Source: Elusimicrobia bacterium RIFOXYA2_FULL_39_19 (GTDB lineage Bacteria > Elusimicrobiota > Endomicrobiia > CG1-02-37-114 > XYA2-FULL-39-19). From it: a stretch of 51,072 nucleotides of DNA. The position numbers were made by a program, and so were the translations under genes. The DNA lies in contig MGVC01000068.1 in NCBI GenBank assembly GCA_001800285.1, positions 1-51,072 on the forward strand, in the 5' to 3' direction. Below are positions 1 to 8,600 of this stretch, in pieces; within the stretch, counting starts at the first letter, position 1; every line of letters begins with the position of its first letter. The notes below the pieces were generated by a model. That model was not told the DNA's origin. It worked only from the letters and a program-made list of their open reading frames with translations, and made no database searches.

Positions 1-132
1 TGAATGATAGGCCCAGAAAATGTCTGGATTTTAATACTCCGGCTGAGTCTTTTAATTCATGTGTTGCACTTACTCCTTGAATTCACCAGCCTTTTCCCGC
101 CATTGCCAAATCATTATTAAAGCAGTAAAATA

Positions 133-148
133 TCACTGTAAACAGTGA
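133..148. promoter_or_regulatory. short perfect inverted repeat over the possible cheD start
   Basis: TCACTGT-AA-ACAGTGA is a perfect 7-bp inverted repeat. It covers the GTG at 145 that would start cheD. It could be an operator or an RNA hairpin limiting initiation there, or may be chance. The first 130 bases of the window show no gene start that I can support. Confidence 0.3.
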
Positions 149-669
149 AAATCACTTCACAGATTCCATTACCATCCATTATGCCGAATATCATAAAAGA
201 AGCCCAGACCGGTGAAATTATTTTTGGTAAACAGGGCACCATACTTGCCTGCTCTGCCTTAGGTTCCTGCGTAGCCGTAATATTTTATGACAAAATCAAG
301 AAAATTGCAGGGCTGGCACACGTTATGCTTCCCGGTAAATCCCGCAGAAAAAATAAAACAGAAAGTTTTAAGTATTCAGATAACGCAATAAATGAACTGT
401 TAAGAAAAATGCTTTCCGGCGGTTGCCGCAAAAAGCACATAAGGGCCTATCTGATTGGCGGGGCCAATGTGCTTAAAAGAAAAAACGAAACAATAAATAA
501 ACTTAACATAAAGGCAGTAATAAATGCTTTAAAAGTAAACAGTATTAAAATAGCCGGCAGGTCCTTAGGCGGTTACCAACGACGCAGTGTTTGGTTTGAT
601 ATTGAAAATAATTTAATTAAATATAATATAGGCAGTGGAAAACGCACCTTCTTATGTAAAACCTGCTGA
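145..669 (+). CDS. cheD: CheD-like chemoreceptor glutamine deamidase
   Basis: CheD deamidates glutamines on chemoreceptors and interacts with CheC-type phosphatases in the cytoplasm. The family signature LGSC (Cys42) is present, followed by GLAHVMLP with His59, the usual 17 residues after the nucleophilic Cys. The third catalytic position, normally Thr six residues before the Cys, is Cys36 here. Length (174 aa) is normal for the family. The start is uncertain: GTG at 145 sits in an inverted repeat and ATG at 181 is the alternative, and neither has a clear Shine-Dalgarno site. It lies 15 bp before a hybrid sensor kinase. No chemoreceptor or other che gene is in the window. Confidence 0.85.
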   Translation: MKITSQIPLPSIMPNIIKEAQTGEIIFGKQGTILACSALGSCVAVIFYDKIKKIAGLAHVMLPGKSRRKNKTESFKYSDNAINELLRKMLSGGCRKKHIRAYLIGGANVLKRKNETINKLNIKAVINALKVNSIKIAGRSLGGYQRRSVWFDIENNLIKYNIGSGKRTFLCKTC

Positions 670-684
670 AAACAAGAGGCAAAA

Positions 685-3588
685 ATGAAAAAAACAAAAA
701 AATCTGAAAATTCAGGCGTGCAATCAGACCAGAGGCTGAAAGAGGCACTCCGGGAGCGCATGAAAGAACTCAGCTGTATGTATTCTTTTTCAAAACTTAT
801 TGAAAGTTCAGGAGATGATTTTGAAAAGATTTTAACCGGACTCGTTGAGCTGATTCCTCCTGCCTGGCATTATCCGCAGGATACTTGCGCCAGAATAGTT
901 TATGAAGGAGATATATATAAAACCAAAAATTTTAAAAAGGGACGTTTTAAACTGACGGCAGATATTAAAGTAAACAAAAAGAAAGCCGGCATTATTGAAG
1001 TCTATTATTTAAAACCAAAATCCCCGGAAGCAAAAGGCCCGTTTCTTAAGGAAGAACAGAAACTGCTTGAAGTTTTAGCCCAAAGGCTTGGTAAGGCCGC
1101 ACAAGAGATCTGCGTCAGCAGGCTCTTAGAAGAGAAAAATATACACCTTAACGCTTTAAACCAGCAGCTTAGAGCTTCTAATGAGGAATATTACGCCGCC
1201 AATCAGCAGTTAAGGGCAGCCGAACAGCAGTTAAGGGCCGCCAACCAGGAATACTCCGCCTCCAACGAGGAGTTAAGAGCAACTGAGCAACAGCTAAGAG
1301 CTGCAGCCCAGCAGTTAAAGGCCGCCGAAAAAGAAATTTTAAACAAACAGTATTTCCTTGAGAGCATGATAAATACAGCCCAGGCCATTATTTTGGTTTT
1401 AAGCCCGGCAGGCAAAATTATATCCATTAATCCTTTTATGGAAAAGATATCGGGTTATAGACAGGAAGAGGTAAAAGGTAAAGACTGGGTTACCACTTTT
1501 CTGCCAGAAGGTGACCGCAATAAAATAAAGGAACTGTTTAAAAAGGCCATGGGTAATGTTCAGACCAAAGGAAACATAAACCCTATTCGCACAAAAGACG
1601 GCCGGCAATTACATATTCAATGGTACGATAAAACGCTGAAAGATAGAAGTGGAAAAACTATTGGATTGCTTTCTTTAGGCCATGATATTACAGAATACCG
1701 CGTATTAGAACTGGAAATGAAACATCTGGCTTCATTCCCGCAGTTAAACCCCAATCCGGTAATTGAGGTAGATAGGGCAGGAAAGGTATTATTCACAAAT
1801 GATGCTGTTGAAAACATTCTTCGCCAAATGGGTTTAAAGGACCCTAAATTATTTATTCCGGGAAACTTTAAGGATTTGGAAAATGAATTAAAAAATCACT
1901 CTGTTACAGGAGAAGTGCAGATAAAAGACCAGGTATTTTCCTCTATTATGTATTATACCCCGGAGTTTGATACTTTTAGAATCTATGCCATTAATATAAC
2001 CCAGGACAAAAAAAACAGGGAAGCTCTTAAAGAAGCGGAAGAAAAATACCGGATTTTGTTTGAAACGATGGCCGAAGGAGTTGTGTATCAGGATGCACAA
2101 GGTAAAATTATCATGGCAAACCCCAGCGCGGAAAAACTGCTGGGCCTTACCTTTGAACAGCTGCAGGGCAGAAAATCCATAGACCTGCGCTGGAAATCAA
2201 TTCACGAAGACGGTTTGGCTTTTCCCGGGGAAACGCACCCGTCCATGACAGCGCTTAAAACAGGTAAAAAAGTCAACGATGTAATCATGGGAGTCTTCAA
2301 TCCACAAAGTAATTCCTATAAATGGTTAAACATAAACGCAGTACCAATATTTATAAAAGAAGAAACAGTTCCTTGCCTGGTATATACAACCTTTGCGGAT
2401 ATTACTGAACGTAAAAAAGCCGAAGAGGAAAAAGAAAAAATGCAGTTACAGTTTTTACAGTCCCAGAAAGCGGAAGCCGTAGGCACGCTGGCGGGCGGCA
2501 TAGCCCATGATTTTAATAATCTCCTGACAGTAATTCTAGGCAATTCAAAGCTTGCAAAAAAAATAGCAAAACCAGACAGCGATACAATTGTATTTATAAA
2601 TGAAATAGATATTGCCGCCCAGCGTGCCGCAACGCTGACCAACCAGCTCCTGCTTTATACCAGAAAACAGCCCATGGGTATGTTTCCCTTAAATGTTAAC
2701 AATACAATTAACCAAACCTTAACCATAATTCAAAGGCTTGTAGGCGAAGACATAAAAATAGATCTGAGCCTGGATTCTGCTGTTTGGGTTGTGAAAGCCA
2801 ATGAATCCAATATACAGCAGTTACTTACAAACCTATGTGTTAACTCCAGGGATTCAATGCCCGAAGGCGGAGTTATAACCATAAAGTCTGAAAATGTGAT
2901 ATTAAGCGAAGAACAAAGCCGGGTTATGGCAGAGGGGAAACCCGGAGCTTACGTGTGCATTTCTGTTATGGATACGGGTATTGGTATGGATAAGGAAACT
3001 TTAGTGCAGATTTTTGAACCGTTTTTTACAACCAAAAGAATAGGCAAAGGCACCGGATTGGGTTTATCCGTTGCGTACGGTATTGTTAAGTCGCATAACG
3101 GCTGGATAAATGCTTATAGCGAACCCGCTAGTGGGGCCATTTTTAAAATTTATCTGCCTTCTATTGAAGAAAAGTGTATTCCTGTACCTGTTAAAGAAGC
3201 AGACCTTGATGATTTGAAGGGTTCAGGAGAGAATATTTTGATAATAGAAGATGAATTCCAGGTTCTTAACTATATTAAAGAGATGCTGGAAAAAAATGGT
3301 TACTTTGTGTTTTCTGCAGGTAATTCCAAAGATGCAATAAGCATCTTTGGAAAACATTCAGAAAAGATAAATACCATTGTCTGCGATATGATCTTGCCTG
3401 ACAGAAATGGCCTGGAAACTGTAAAACTGCTTAAAAAAATAAAAGAAAATATTTCAGTAATATTCTGCAGCGGTTATCTGGATGATAAATCCAGATACCA
3501 GCAGATTCAGGAAAAAGGTTACAGTTTTATACAAAAACCGTTTGAAATAGAGGTTTTACTGAAGCTGATAAAAGAAAAAAATAATTAA
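685..3588 (+). CDS. hybrid sensor histidine kinase with GAF-like, three PAS and a receiver domain
   Basis: A 967-aa signalling kinase with no membrane segment, so probably cytoplasmic. The order is a GAF-like N-terminal region (about 25-145), a Gln/Ala/Glu-rich coiled coil of repeated heptad-like units (about 150-220), PAS domains near 225-345, 345-440 and 450-580, HisKA with phospho-acceptor His608 in GGIAHDFNN, HATPase with NLCVNSRDS, DTGIGM and GTGLGLS (about 700-825), and a C-terminal receiver. The receiver keeps acidic Glu855-Asp856-Glu857, phospho-acceptor Asp901 and Lys951. AAGAGG precedes the ATG. Position right after cheD suggests a shared sensory role, but no output partner is next to it. 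Confidence 0.93.
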   Translation: MKKTKKSENSGVQSDQRLKEALRERMKELSCMYSFSKLIESSGDDFEKILTGLVELIPPAWHYPQDTCARIVYEGDIYKTKNFKKGRFKLTADIKVNKKKAGIIEVYYLKPKSPEAKGPFLKEEQKLLEVLAQRLGKAAQEICVSRLLEEKNIHLNALNQQLRASNEEYYAANQQLRAAEQQLRAANQEYSASNEELRATEQQLRAAAQQLKAAEKEILNKQYFLESMINTAQAIILVLSPAGKIISINPFMEKISGYRQEEVKGKDWVTTFLPEGDRNKIKELFKKAMGNVQTKGNINPIRTKDGRQLHIQWYDKTLKDRSGKTIGLLSLGHDITEYRVLELEMKHLASFPQLNPNPVIEVDRAGKVLFTNDAVENILRQMGLKDPKLFIPGNFKDLENELKNHSVTGEVQIKDQVFSSIMYYTPEFDTFRIYAINITQDKKNREALKEAEEKYRILFETMAEGVVYQDAQGKIIMANPSAEKLLGLTFEQLQGRKSIDLRWKSIHEDGLAFPGETHPSMTALKTGKKVNDVIMGVFNPQSNSYKWLNINAVPIFIKEETVPCLVYTTFADITERKKAEEEKEKMQLQFLQSQKAEAVGTLAGGIAHDFNNLLTVILGNSKLAKKIAKPDSDTIVFINEIDIAAQRAATLTNQLLLYTRKQPMGMFPLNVNNTINQTLTIIQRLVGEDIKIDLSLDSAVWVVKANESNIQQLLTNLCVNSRDSMPEGGVITIKSENVILSEEQSRVMAEGKPGAYVCISVMDTGIGMDKETLVQIFEPFFTTKRIGKGTGLGLSVAYGIVKSHNGWINAYSEPASGAIFKIYLPSIEEKCIPVPVKEADLDDLKGSGENILIIEDEFQVLNYIKEMLEKNGYFVFSAGNSKDAISIFGKHSEKINTIVCDMILPDRNGLETVKLLKKIKENISVIFCSGYLDDKSRYQQIQEKGYSFIQKPFEIEVLLKLIKEKNN

Positions 3589-3600
3589 GCGGAGGGAAGC

Positions 3601-5121
3601 ATGGCATTAAAGAAAGGTTTTGATAATGAGAAGTATCTTGAATTGCAGTCCGAGGCCATTCTTGAACGGGTAAAAAGATTCAACAACAAACTATATCTGG
3701 AATTCGGCGGGAAACTGCTTTATGATATGCATGCCTCACGCGTGCTTCCGGGTTTTGACCCTAACGTAAAAATGCGCCTCTTGCAGAAACTTAAAGATAA
3801 GGCGGATATAATTCTGTGCATTTATGCAGGAGACATAGAGCGCAAAAAAGTCCGCGCGGATTTTGGTATAACCTATGATGTGGACGCCCTTAAACTTATA
3901 GATGACCTGCGCGACTGGAAAATAGAAATTACCGCGGTGGTTATCACCAGGTTTGACAACCAGCCCTCGGCTACGATATTTAAAAATAAACTTGAGCGCC
4001 GGGGCATAAAAGTTTATACCCATCACTTTACAAAAGGTTATCCCACAAATGTGGATTTGATAGTCAGTGATGAAGGTTACGGAAAAAATCCGTACATTGA
4101 AACCACCAAACCGCTGGTAGTTGTCACCGCGCCCGGGCCCGGCAGCGGCAAGTTGTCCACCTGCCTGTCCCAGATGTACCATGATTATAAAAAAGGCATA
4201 AAGTCCGGTTACTCAAAGTTTGAAACTTTTCCTATATGGAACATTCCGTTAAAACATCCTGTAAATGTGGCGTATGAAGCCGCAACAGTGGATATAAAAG
4301 ATTTTAACATGATAGACCCGCACCATTTGGAAGCATATAAGGAAGCCACTATAAATTATAACCGTGATGTGGAAATATTTCCCGTGCTTAGAAGAATCCT
4401 GGAAAAAATTACCGGGCTGGAAGCTATCTATAAATCTCCTACAGATATGGGTGTAAACAAAGCGGGTTTTGGCATAGTAGATGATGCCGCTGTGCAGGAA
4501 GCCGCCAAACAGGAAATAATACGCAGGTATTTCAGGACCCACTGCGAATATGCCATGGGTTTTGTGGATAAGGATACGGTAAGCAGGTCTGAAATAATTA
4601 TGGAAGCACTGAACCTTAAACCTGAATACAGAAAAGTTGTAGATCCTGCCAGAAAAGCGGCTTTAGAAGCAGGCAATGAAACAGACAAAGGCAACGAAGG
4701 TATTTTCTGCGGGTCTGCCATAGAGTTAAACGACGGCACAATAATTGTCGGTAAAAATTCCCAGCTTATGCACGCTTCTTCAAGCCTGGTATTAAATGCC
4801 ATAAAAAAACTTGCAGGCATTCCGGATTCCCTGCATTTATTGTCACCAAATGTTATAGAGTCAATTACAAATCTGAAAAAAAACATCCTTAAAGCAAAAA
4901 CCATCAGCCTGGATTTAGATGAAGCGCTTATAGCTTTAAGCGTAAGTTCAGGCACCAACCCCACTGCCCAGCTGGCTATGGAAAAACTAAAAGAGTTGTC
5001 AGGCTGTGAAGTTCACCTGACCCACATGCCTACAGCCGGAGATGAGGCAGGATTAAAACGCCTGGGTGTAAATCTGACAAGTGAGCCGAACTTTTCAACA
5101 AAATGTTTATTTGAATCCTAA
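3601..5121 (+). CDS. DUF1846 family protein
   Basis: The 506-aa product closely matches DUF1846, a conserved family of unknown biochemical function found in many anaerobes and Firmicutes. Recognisable stretches are [58 protein letters not shown] and the P-loop-like GPGSGK near residue 180. Length is normal for the family. The start has GGAGG seven bases upstream (CGGAGGGAAGC-ATG). It follows the kinase by 12 bp and is probably co-transcribed. The gene ends just before repeat A and a strong hairpin terminator. Confidence 0.9.
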   Translation: MALKKGFDNEKYLELQSEAILERVKRFNNKLYLEFGGKLLYDMHASRVLPGFDPNVKMRLLQKLKDKADIILCIYAGDIERKKVRADFGITYDVDALKLIDDLRDWKIEITAVVITRFDNQPSATIFKNKLERRGIKVYTHHFTKGYPTNVDLIVSDEGYGKNPYIETTKPLVVVTAPGPGSGKLSTCLSQMYHDYKKGIKSGYSKFETFPIWNIPLKHPVNVAYEAATVDIKDFNMIDPHHLEAYKEATINYNRDVEIFPVLRRILEKITGLEAIYKSPTDMGVNKAGFGIVDDAAVQEAAKQEIIRRYFRTHCEYAMGFVDKDTVSRSEIIMEALNLKPEYRKVVDPARKAALEAGNETDKGNEGIFCGSAIELNDGTIIVGKNSQLMHASSSLVLNAIKKLAGIPDSLHLLSPNVIESITNLKKNILKAKTISLDLDEALIALSVSSGTNPTAQLAMEKLKELSGCEVHLTHMPTAGDEAGLKRLGVNLTSEPNFSTKCLFES

Positions 5122-5135
5122 GAGGACGCAGAAAA

Positions 5136-5217
5136 GCACCCTCCTTTGTTAGCATGATTTAAATAAACGTAACTATTTGTTACATTTAAATCAATAACTT
5201 CGGAAGGGCAAGCAGAG
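5136..5217. repeat. repeat family A, uninterrupted copy
   Basis: About 82 bp beginning GCACCCTCCTTTGTTAGC and ending GGAAGGGCAAGCAGAG. It is an imperfect palindrome: GATTTAAAT...GTAAC pairs with GTTACATTTAAATC in the centre and the ends pair loosely. A second copy at 36731-36947 is split by a B element, which makes this copy the reference empty site. Confidence 0.75.
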
Positions 5218-5256
5218 AGAAAGACACAGAGTAACACTAAAAAAATTGAAAAAAAG

Positions 5257-5292
5257 AAAAGGACAAACTGTTAATAACAATTTGTCCTTTTT
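5257..5292. terminator. bidirectional rho-independent terminator
   Basis: The stem AAAAGGACAAA pairs with TTTGTCCTTTT around a 13-base loop and is followed by a T run on the + strand and by A/T on the other. It lies between the + strand DUF1846 gene and the convergent - strand LiaF-like gene, so it can serve both. Confidence 0.85.
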
Positions 5293-5334
5293 TATGTGGA
5301 TACAATTTTATTACAGAGAAAATACAGCCAGTTA

Positions 5335-5886
5335 TTAGTTTTCTTCTATTACTAAACTTCCAAAAACCACATCTGCTTCAAGCTTCAGAAACTTTTCGCC
5401 GTCCTTGTAAGCTTTTGATTTATAAGTGTAATTGCCAAAAGAAAGAACGGTGCCATCCGGCATTTTTGCACCCGCAAAAGCTGATGATACAATAATCATT
5501 ACAGGAATATCCTGTTTTACTTTGATTATGGTTTCGCCGAACACTGTACTGGATTTTACCGCTGCCGGAGATTCCTGGAGTTTAATTTCTGATAAATCAA
5601 GTATGCTTTTACCGAAAACCACGTTGTACTCTTTACGCTCCGGTGTATATTGGGTTTTGAATTCACCAAACATTTCAGAGTTCCTGTCTGTTCTACAGCA
5701 CCAGTCCTGGCCGAAAAACCCGCCGGTTATCATTCTTATACCGATGTAAATAAAAACAAGCCCCACCCCTATTTTAAATACCGGTATATTGATGTTAAAT
5801 GCTACCTTTAATATTACGCTGATACCCAAAAGTATAAGCACTGCTCCCCAAAAAATACCGCTGAATAAAAAACATCCCATCCGCAT
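5335..5886 (-). CDS. LiaF-like membrane protein
   Basis: A 183-aa protein with an N-terminal membrane part (about 5-60, two hydrophobic segments with the small-residue pattern of LiaI/LiaF-like transmembrane domains). A C-terminal beta-rich domain follows with repeated VFGxxxxDLS/VFGETIIKV/VFGSLVIEE units, typical of the LiaF C-terminal (DUF2154-like) family. Such proteins modulate envelope stress signalling. AAGGAGG eight bases upstream supports the start at 5886. No LiaRS-type pair is adjacent, so its partner is unknown. Confidence 0.75.
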   Translation of the reverse strand: MRMGCFLFSGIFWGAVLILLGISVILKVAFNINIPVFKIGVGLVFIYIGIRMITGGFFGQDWCCRTDRNSEMFGEFKTQYTPERKEYNVVFGKSILDLSEIKLQESPAAVKSSTVFGETIIKVKQDIPVMIIVSSAFAGAKMPDGTVLSFGNYTYKSKAYKDGEKFLKLEADVVFGSLVIEEN

Positions 5887-6161
5887 ACTACCTCCTTAAT
5901 GCAATTTGCTATTCGTTTGGAAGAATAAATTGTATTTCATCTCCTTTTATCATATGTTGAAATGATGCTGCCCTGCTATCCTTCCAATCGGATATTCGGC
6001 AGGCACGAGCAATGCAACTGCCCGCAATCATTTCTCCTCCTTATACACTGATTTACACTAAATGAATAAAAACCGCTGATGAGCACTGAGAATTGGGGCA
6101 GACGAGTTTGCCAGTTACCGATAAAGCAAAGCAAGCTTTGCAACTACGCGCCTGCTTGTTG
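5887..6161. other. intergenic interval without a supported gene
   Basis: No credible ORF is seen. The stretch carries short imperfect palindromes such as GCAAAGCAAGCTTTGC near 6126, but no copy of the long repeat families was recognised. Confidence 0.5.
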
Positions 6162-6947
6162 TCACAAACCCAGTAGTTTTTGTGCGTTCTTATAATATAT
6201 CTTTTCTTTATTTTCTTTGTCCAATCCCAGCTGTTCCACTTTTTTTACCATTACTTCTGCGCGTTCCCAGGGAAAGTCTGTGGCAAACAGTATTTTCTCC
6301 GCGCCGTGCGAGAATATAATTCTTTTTAGCTGATCATTATCCATTTCATTGCAATAGCTTATATCAAAATAGAAATTTTTACCAACAAGGTTTTTTTCTA
6401 CCTTATCCCACATTCTGTAAGCGCCCAAATGCGCCAGCACAAATTTAATATTTTTATATCTAGTTAATTTGCAGAAACGTTTTGGCGTGCCATGCACATC
6501 TTTAAACCCCAGGTCAACGCCGGCATGAAAAACAACAATCATTGAATATTTATTGCAGGTTTTGTAGATAGGTTCCAGGCTTTCGTCATCCGGGTAGAAG
6601 TTCTGGTATTCGGGGTGCAGTTTAACGCCTTTGATGCCGTTTTCATGCAGAAAACGTATCTCATGTTCCGGGTGGGGCATAAGCGGGTGCAGGGCGCCGA
6701 AACATATAACGGGAAACCTTTGTGCATTGGTTTCTACCATTTTGCGGTTAATGCTTTTTACTTGTGCGGGGGAAGTGGCAGCGGGCAGGTTTACTGACAG
6801 GGAAACCCCGTCTTTTTTCATGAATCTCAGCAGGTTGTCTAAGTTTCCGTTGCCGTGGTGCGGCACACCGGCGGCTAAAGAAATTTTATCAACGGTTTCT
6901 TTTGAAATGTTGTGCGGGAAAAAATGAGTATGAAAATCTATGAGCAT
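6162..6947 (-). CDS. amidohydrolase 2 family metal-dependent hydrolase
   Basis: A 261-aa TIM-barrel hydrolase of the amidohydrolase-2/ACMSD-like group. Metal and active-site motifs are DFHTHF at the N-terminus (His6, His8), GVKLHPEYQ, VFHAG, LAHLG and ATDFPW, which supplies the conserved Asp. These match small TatD/TIM-barrel hydrolases. The substrate cannot be deduced. No strong ribosome site is visible upstream of the ATG at 6947. The neighbours (LiaF-like and LemA genes) give no pathway hint. Confidence 0.8.
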   Translation of the reverse strand: MLIDFHTHFFPHNISKETVDKISLAAGVPHHGNGNLDNLLRFMKKDGVSLSVNLPAATSPAQVKSINRKMVETNAQRFPVICFGALHPLMPHPEHEIRFLHENGIKGVKLHPEYQNFYPDDESLEPIYKTCNKYSMIVVFHAGVDLGFKDVHGTPKRFCKLTRYKNIKFVLAHLGAYRMWDKVEKNLVGKNFYFDISYCNEMDNDQLKRIIFSHGAEKILFATDFPWERAEVMVKKVEQLGLDKENKEKIYYKNAQKLLGL

Positions 6948-7025
6948 GATTATGAGGAATAACCCCTCACGGTCTTATTCCATAAACACGGAATAAGTCA
7001 AATCGTAGGGGTAAAAAGCAAATAT

Positions 7026-7057
7026 GTTTGATTAATTTCTTGTTAAATTAATCAAAC
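7026..7057. repeat. perfect 13-bp hairpin next to repeat B
   Basis: GTTTGATTAATTT and AAATTAATCAAAC form a perfect 13-bp stem with a 6-base loop. It abuts B copy 1. A weaker hairpin built on the same TTGATnnATCAA theme abuts B copy 2 (about 10670-10693), so it may be part of a longer B unit. Confidence 0.7.
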
Positions 7058-7065
7058 CGCTTTTT

Positions 7066-7247
7066 GAAGCTCCACGCCTTCACAGGCGTGGGCACAAGCC
7101 TGATTCACGGCGCAGGAACAAATCCTACGCTTAAATACCCGAAGCGGACAATCGCTATCCATATACGGCTTACCGCTGAGGTATCCAGTATCATTTAAAT
7201 AAAAGGAAGAAACTGGATAAATCATGGATTTCCGCGAAGGGTGTTAA
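7066..7247 (-). repeat. repeat family B, copy 1 (reverse orientation)
   Basis: Reverse complement of the B unit at 10483-10660. Shared blocks are the end hairpin CCACGCC-n-GGCGTGG, the CTTCGGGTATTT block, a nested ATCCAG...CTGGAT hairpin and the AACACCCT...GCGGAAATCC end. It reaches the last codons of lemA, so the lemA 3' end may lie in the repeat. Confidence 0.8.
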
Positions 7248-7810
7248 AAATTTACATTAGGTACTGTTTTTGCCGCTTCTTCTGATTTGAAGTAGGCTTC
7301 TTTAGGCGTACGTCCTGCCATAGAAGCAACTATTTTGCTTGGAAAACTTTTTACCAGAACGTTATAAGACTGTACCAGCTGGTTATAACGTTGTCTTTCT
7401 ACTGCTATGCGGTTTTCCGTTCCGGCCAATTCATCCTGCAGGCGGATAAAATTTTCGTTGGCTTTTAACTGCGGATAATTTTCGGCTATCATCAAAAGGC
7501 GGGAAATGGCGCCGTCTAATTCACCGGTTGCTTTAGCTTTATCGTTTGTGGTTTTTGCGCCGGCAAGCTTGGCCCGGGCATCGGCAATATTGGTAAAGAG
7601 TTCTTTTTCATGTTTTGCATAGCCTTTTACGGAATTTACCAGGTTTGGTATAAGGTCAAGACGTCTCTGGTACTGGTTTTCTACCTGCGCCCACGCGCCT
7701 GTTATGCCTTCATCAAGAGAAACGAACCTGTTATAATAGGAAACGTACATTCCTGCTATAATTACTATCACTGCCACTACCGAACCTAAAATTATCCAAC
7801 CTTTTTTCAT
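7244..7810 (-). CDS. lemA: LemA family membrane-anchored protein
   Basis: The 188-aa product has an N-terminal transmembrane helix (about 5-27), then the highly conserved LemA sequence: YYNRFVSLDEGITGAWAQVE, NQYQRRLDLIPNLVNSVKGY, coiled helices, ENRIAVERQRYNQLVQSYN and an FPSKIVAS-like segment. LemA proteins are helical, envelope-facing proteins of unclear function. The ATG at 7808-7810 is preferred over longer forms because GGAGGTTGTT directly precedes it; the longer frame runs into repeat C. It is monocistronic here and lacks the TPM-domain neighbour often seen with LemA. Confidence 0.92.
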   Translation of the reverse strand: MKKGWIILGSVVAVIVIIAGMYVSYYNRFVSLDEGITGAWAQVENQYQRRLDLIPNLVNSVKGYAKHEKELFTNIADARAKLAGAKTTNDKAKATGELDGAISRLLMIAENYPQLKANENFIRLQDELAGTENRIAVERQRYNQLVQSYNVLVKSFPSKIVASMAGRTPKEAYFKSEEAAKTVPNVNF

Positions 7811-7843
7811 AACAACCTCCATAAAGTTTAAACGGCAGCAGAA

Positions 7844-8009
7844 TTCCACGGGCTCTGCCCGTGGATGAAAGCGTGTGTGACGTTTACCCCTGCGATAGTT
7901 TTCAAATTGTTTTTTTATGAGTAATATCCAGATATCCTATTGTAAAAGGATAAATCAGGATTGAAAACTGCATGGGGTAGGTGTTTGTGTCACGGGCTCT
8001 GCCCGTGGA
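7844..8009. repeat. repeat family C, copy 1 (MITE-like palindrome)
   Basis: About 165 bp bounded by two copies of the hairpin CCACGGGC-TCT-GCCCGTGG. Inner arms also match in inverted orientation (TTTACCCCTGCGATAGTTTTCAA against GGATTGAAAACTGCATGGGGTAG, with mismatches). The whole is one large imperfect palindrome in the gap between the divergent lemA and perR genes. Relatives occur at 33547 and 33664. Confidence 0.75.
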
Positions 8010-8074
8010 GATCAAGTTTGTTGTATTCATTCTACCACAAAACCTTGCGCTAAATCAATAGTGAATTCCATCTA

Positions 8075-8104
8075 TTGACAAGCGGATTAATAATTAGTTA
8101 TAAT
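8075..8104 (+). promoter_or_regulatory. sigma-70-type promoter of perR
   Basis: TTGACA at 8075-8080 and TATAAT at 8099-8104 are both perfect consensus with an 18-bp spacer. They lie 35 bp before the perR start. Confidence 0.85.
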
Positions 8105-8136
8105 TTGTAAGCAATACAACATTGTAAAGGTTACAA
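8105..8136. promoter_or_regulatory. overlapping TTGTA/TACAA palindromes, likely PerR autoregulatory operator
   Basis: TTGTA (8105-8109), TACAA (8115-8119), TTGTA (8122-8126) and TTACAA (8131-8136) alternate in orientation between the -10 box and the perR ATG. Together they form overlapping inverted repeats where a Fur-family dimer would block transcription. The assignment to PerR itself is inferred from position. Confidence 0.55.
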
Positions 8137-8138
8137 AT

Positions 8139-8561
8139 ATGGAACAAATCAAAAAACTACTGGATTCAAAGCAAATCAGGCCTACAGTTCAAAGGATGAA
8201 AATCCTGAAATGCCTTTCTGAAAAGAAAGGGCATCTTACTGTAGATACTATTTATGAAATTATCAGAAAAGAAATACCTACAATGTCTAAAACTACGGTT
8301 TATAACACGCTGAGTTCTATGGCGGAAGTTGGCATAGTAGTGCCGATTGTAATTACCGGCAAGGAAGCCCGGTATGAGTTAAATACGGTCCAGCACCACC
8401 ATTTTTTCTGTGAAAGGTGCGCCAAAGTTATAGATATTGAAGTGCAGTGCGACCATTTCTGCAAGGGTGAGATAAATGGCCACAAGATAAATGAACTGCA
8501 CGGGTATTTTAAAGGCGTGTGCAAGAACTGCCTAACGCCGGAAAAAGGACGTAAGTTGTAA
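8139..8561 (+). CDS. perR: Fur-family peroxide-type regulator (PerR-like)
   Basis: A 140-aa Fur-family repressor. The N-terminal winged helix (about 10-75) contains TVQRMKILKCL and SKTTVYNTLSSM. Structural zinc Cys pairs are C91/C94 and C128/C131. Aligned with B. subtilis PerR, the regulatory metal ligands are His32, His86, His88 and Asp99, all kept, while the position of PerR Asp85 is Glu80. Asp99 (Glu in typical Fur) favours a PerR-like peroxide sensor. It has a near-consensus promoter and a palindromic leader, and the next genes encode rubredoxin, Fe-S and ferritin-like proteins, which fits a peroxide or oxygen stress regulon. Confidence 0.85.
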   Translation: MEQIKKLLDSKQIRPTVQRMKILKCLSEKKGHLTVDTIYEIIRKEIPTMSKTTVYNTLSSMAEVGIVVPIVITGKEARYELNTVQHHHFFCERCAKVIDIEVQCDHFCKGEINGHKINELHGYFKGVCKNCLTPEKGRKL

Positions 8562-8600
8562 GTAGTAAGTGGTAAACAATTGACGGCTTAAGGATTTAAT

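Noticed and set aside
573-761. - strand ORF across the cheD/kinase junction
   Set aside because: Antisense shadow of two well-supported + strand genes, no ribosome site and no family likeness.
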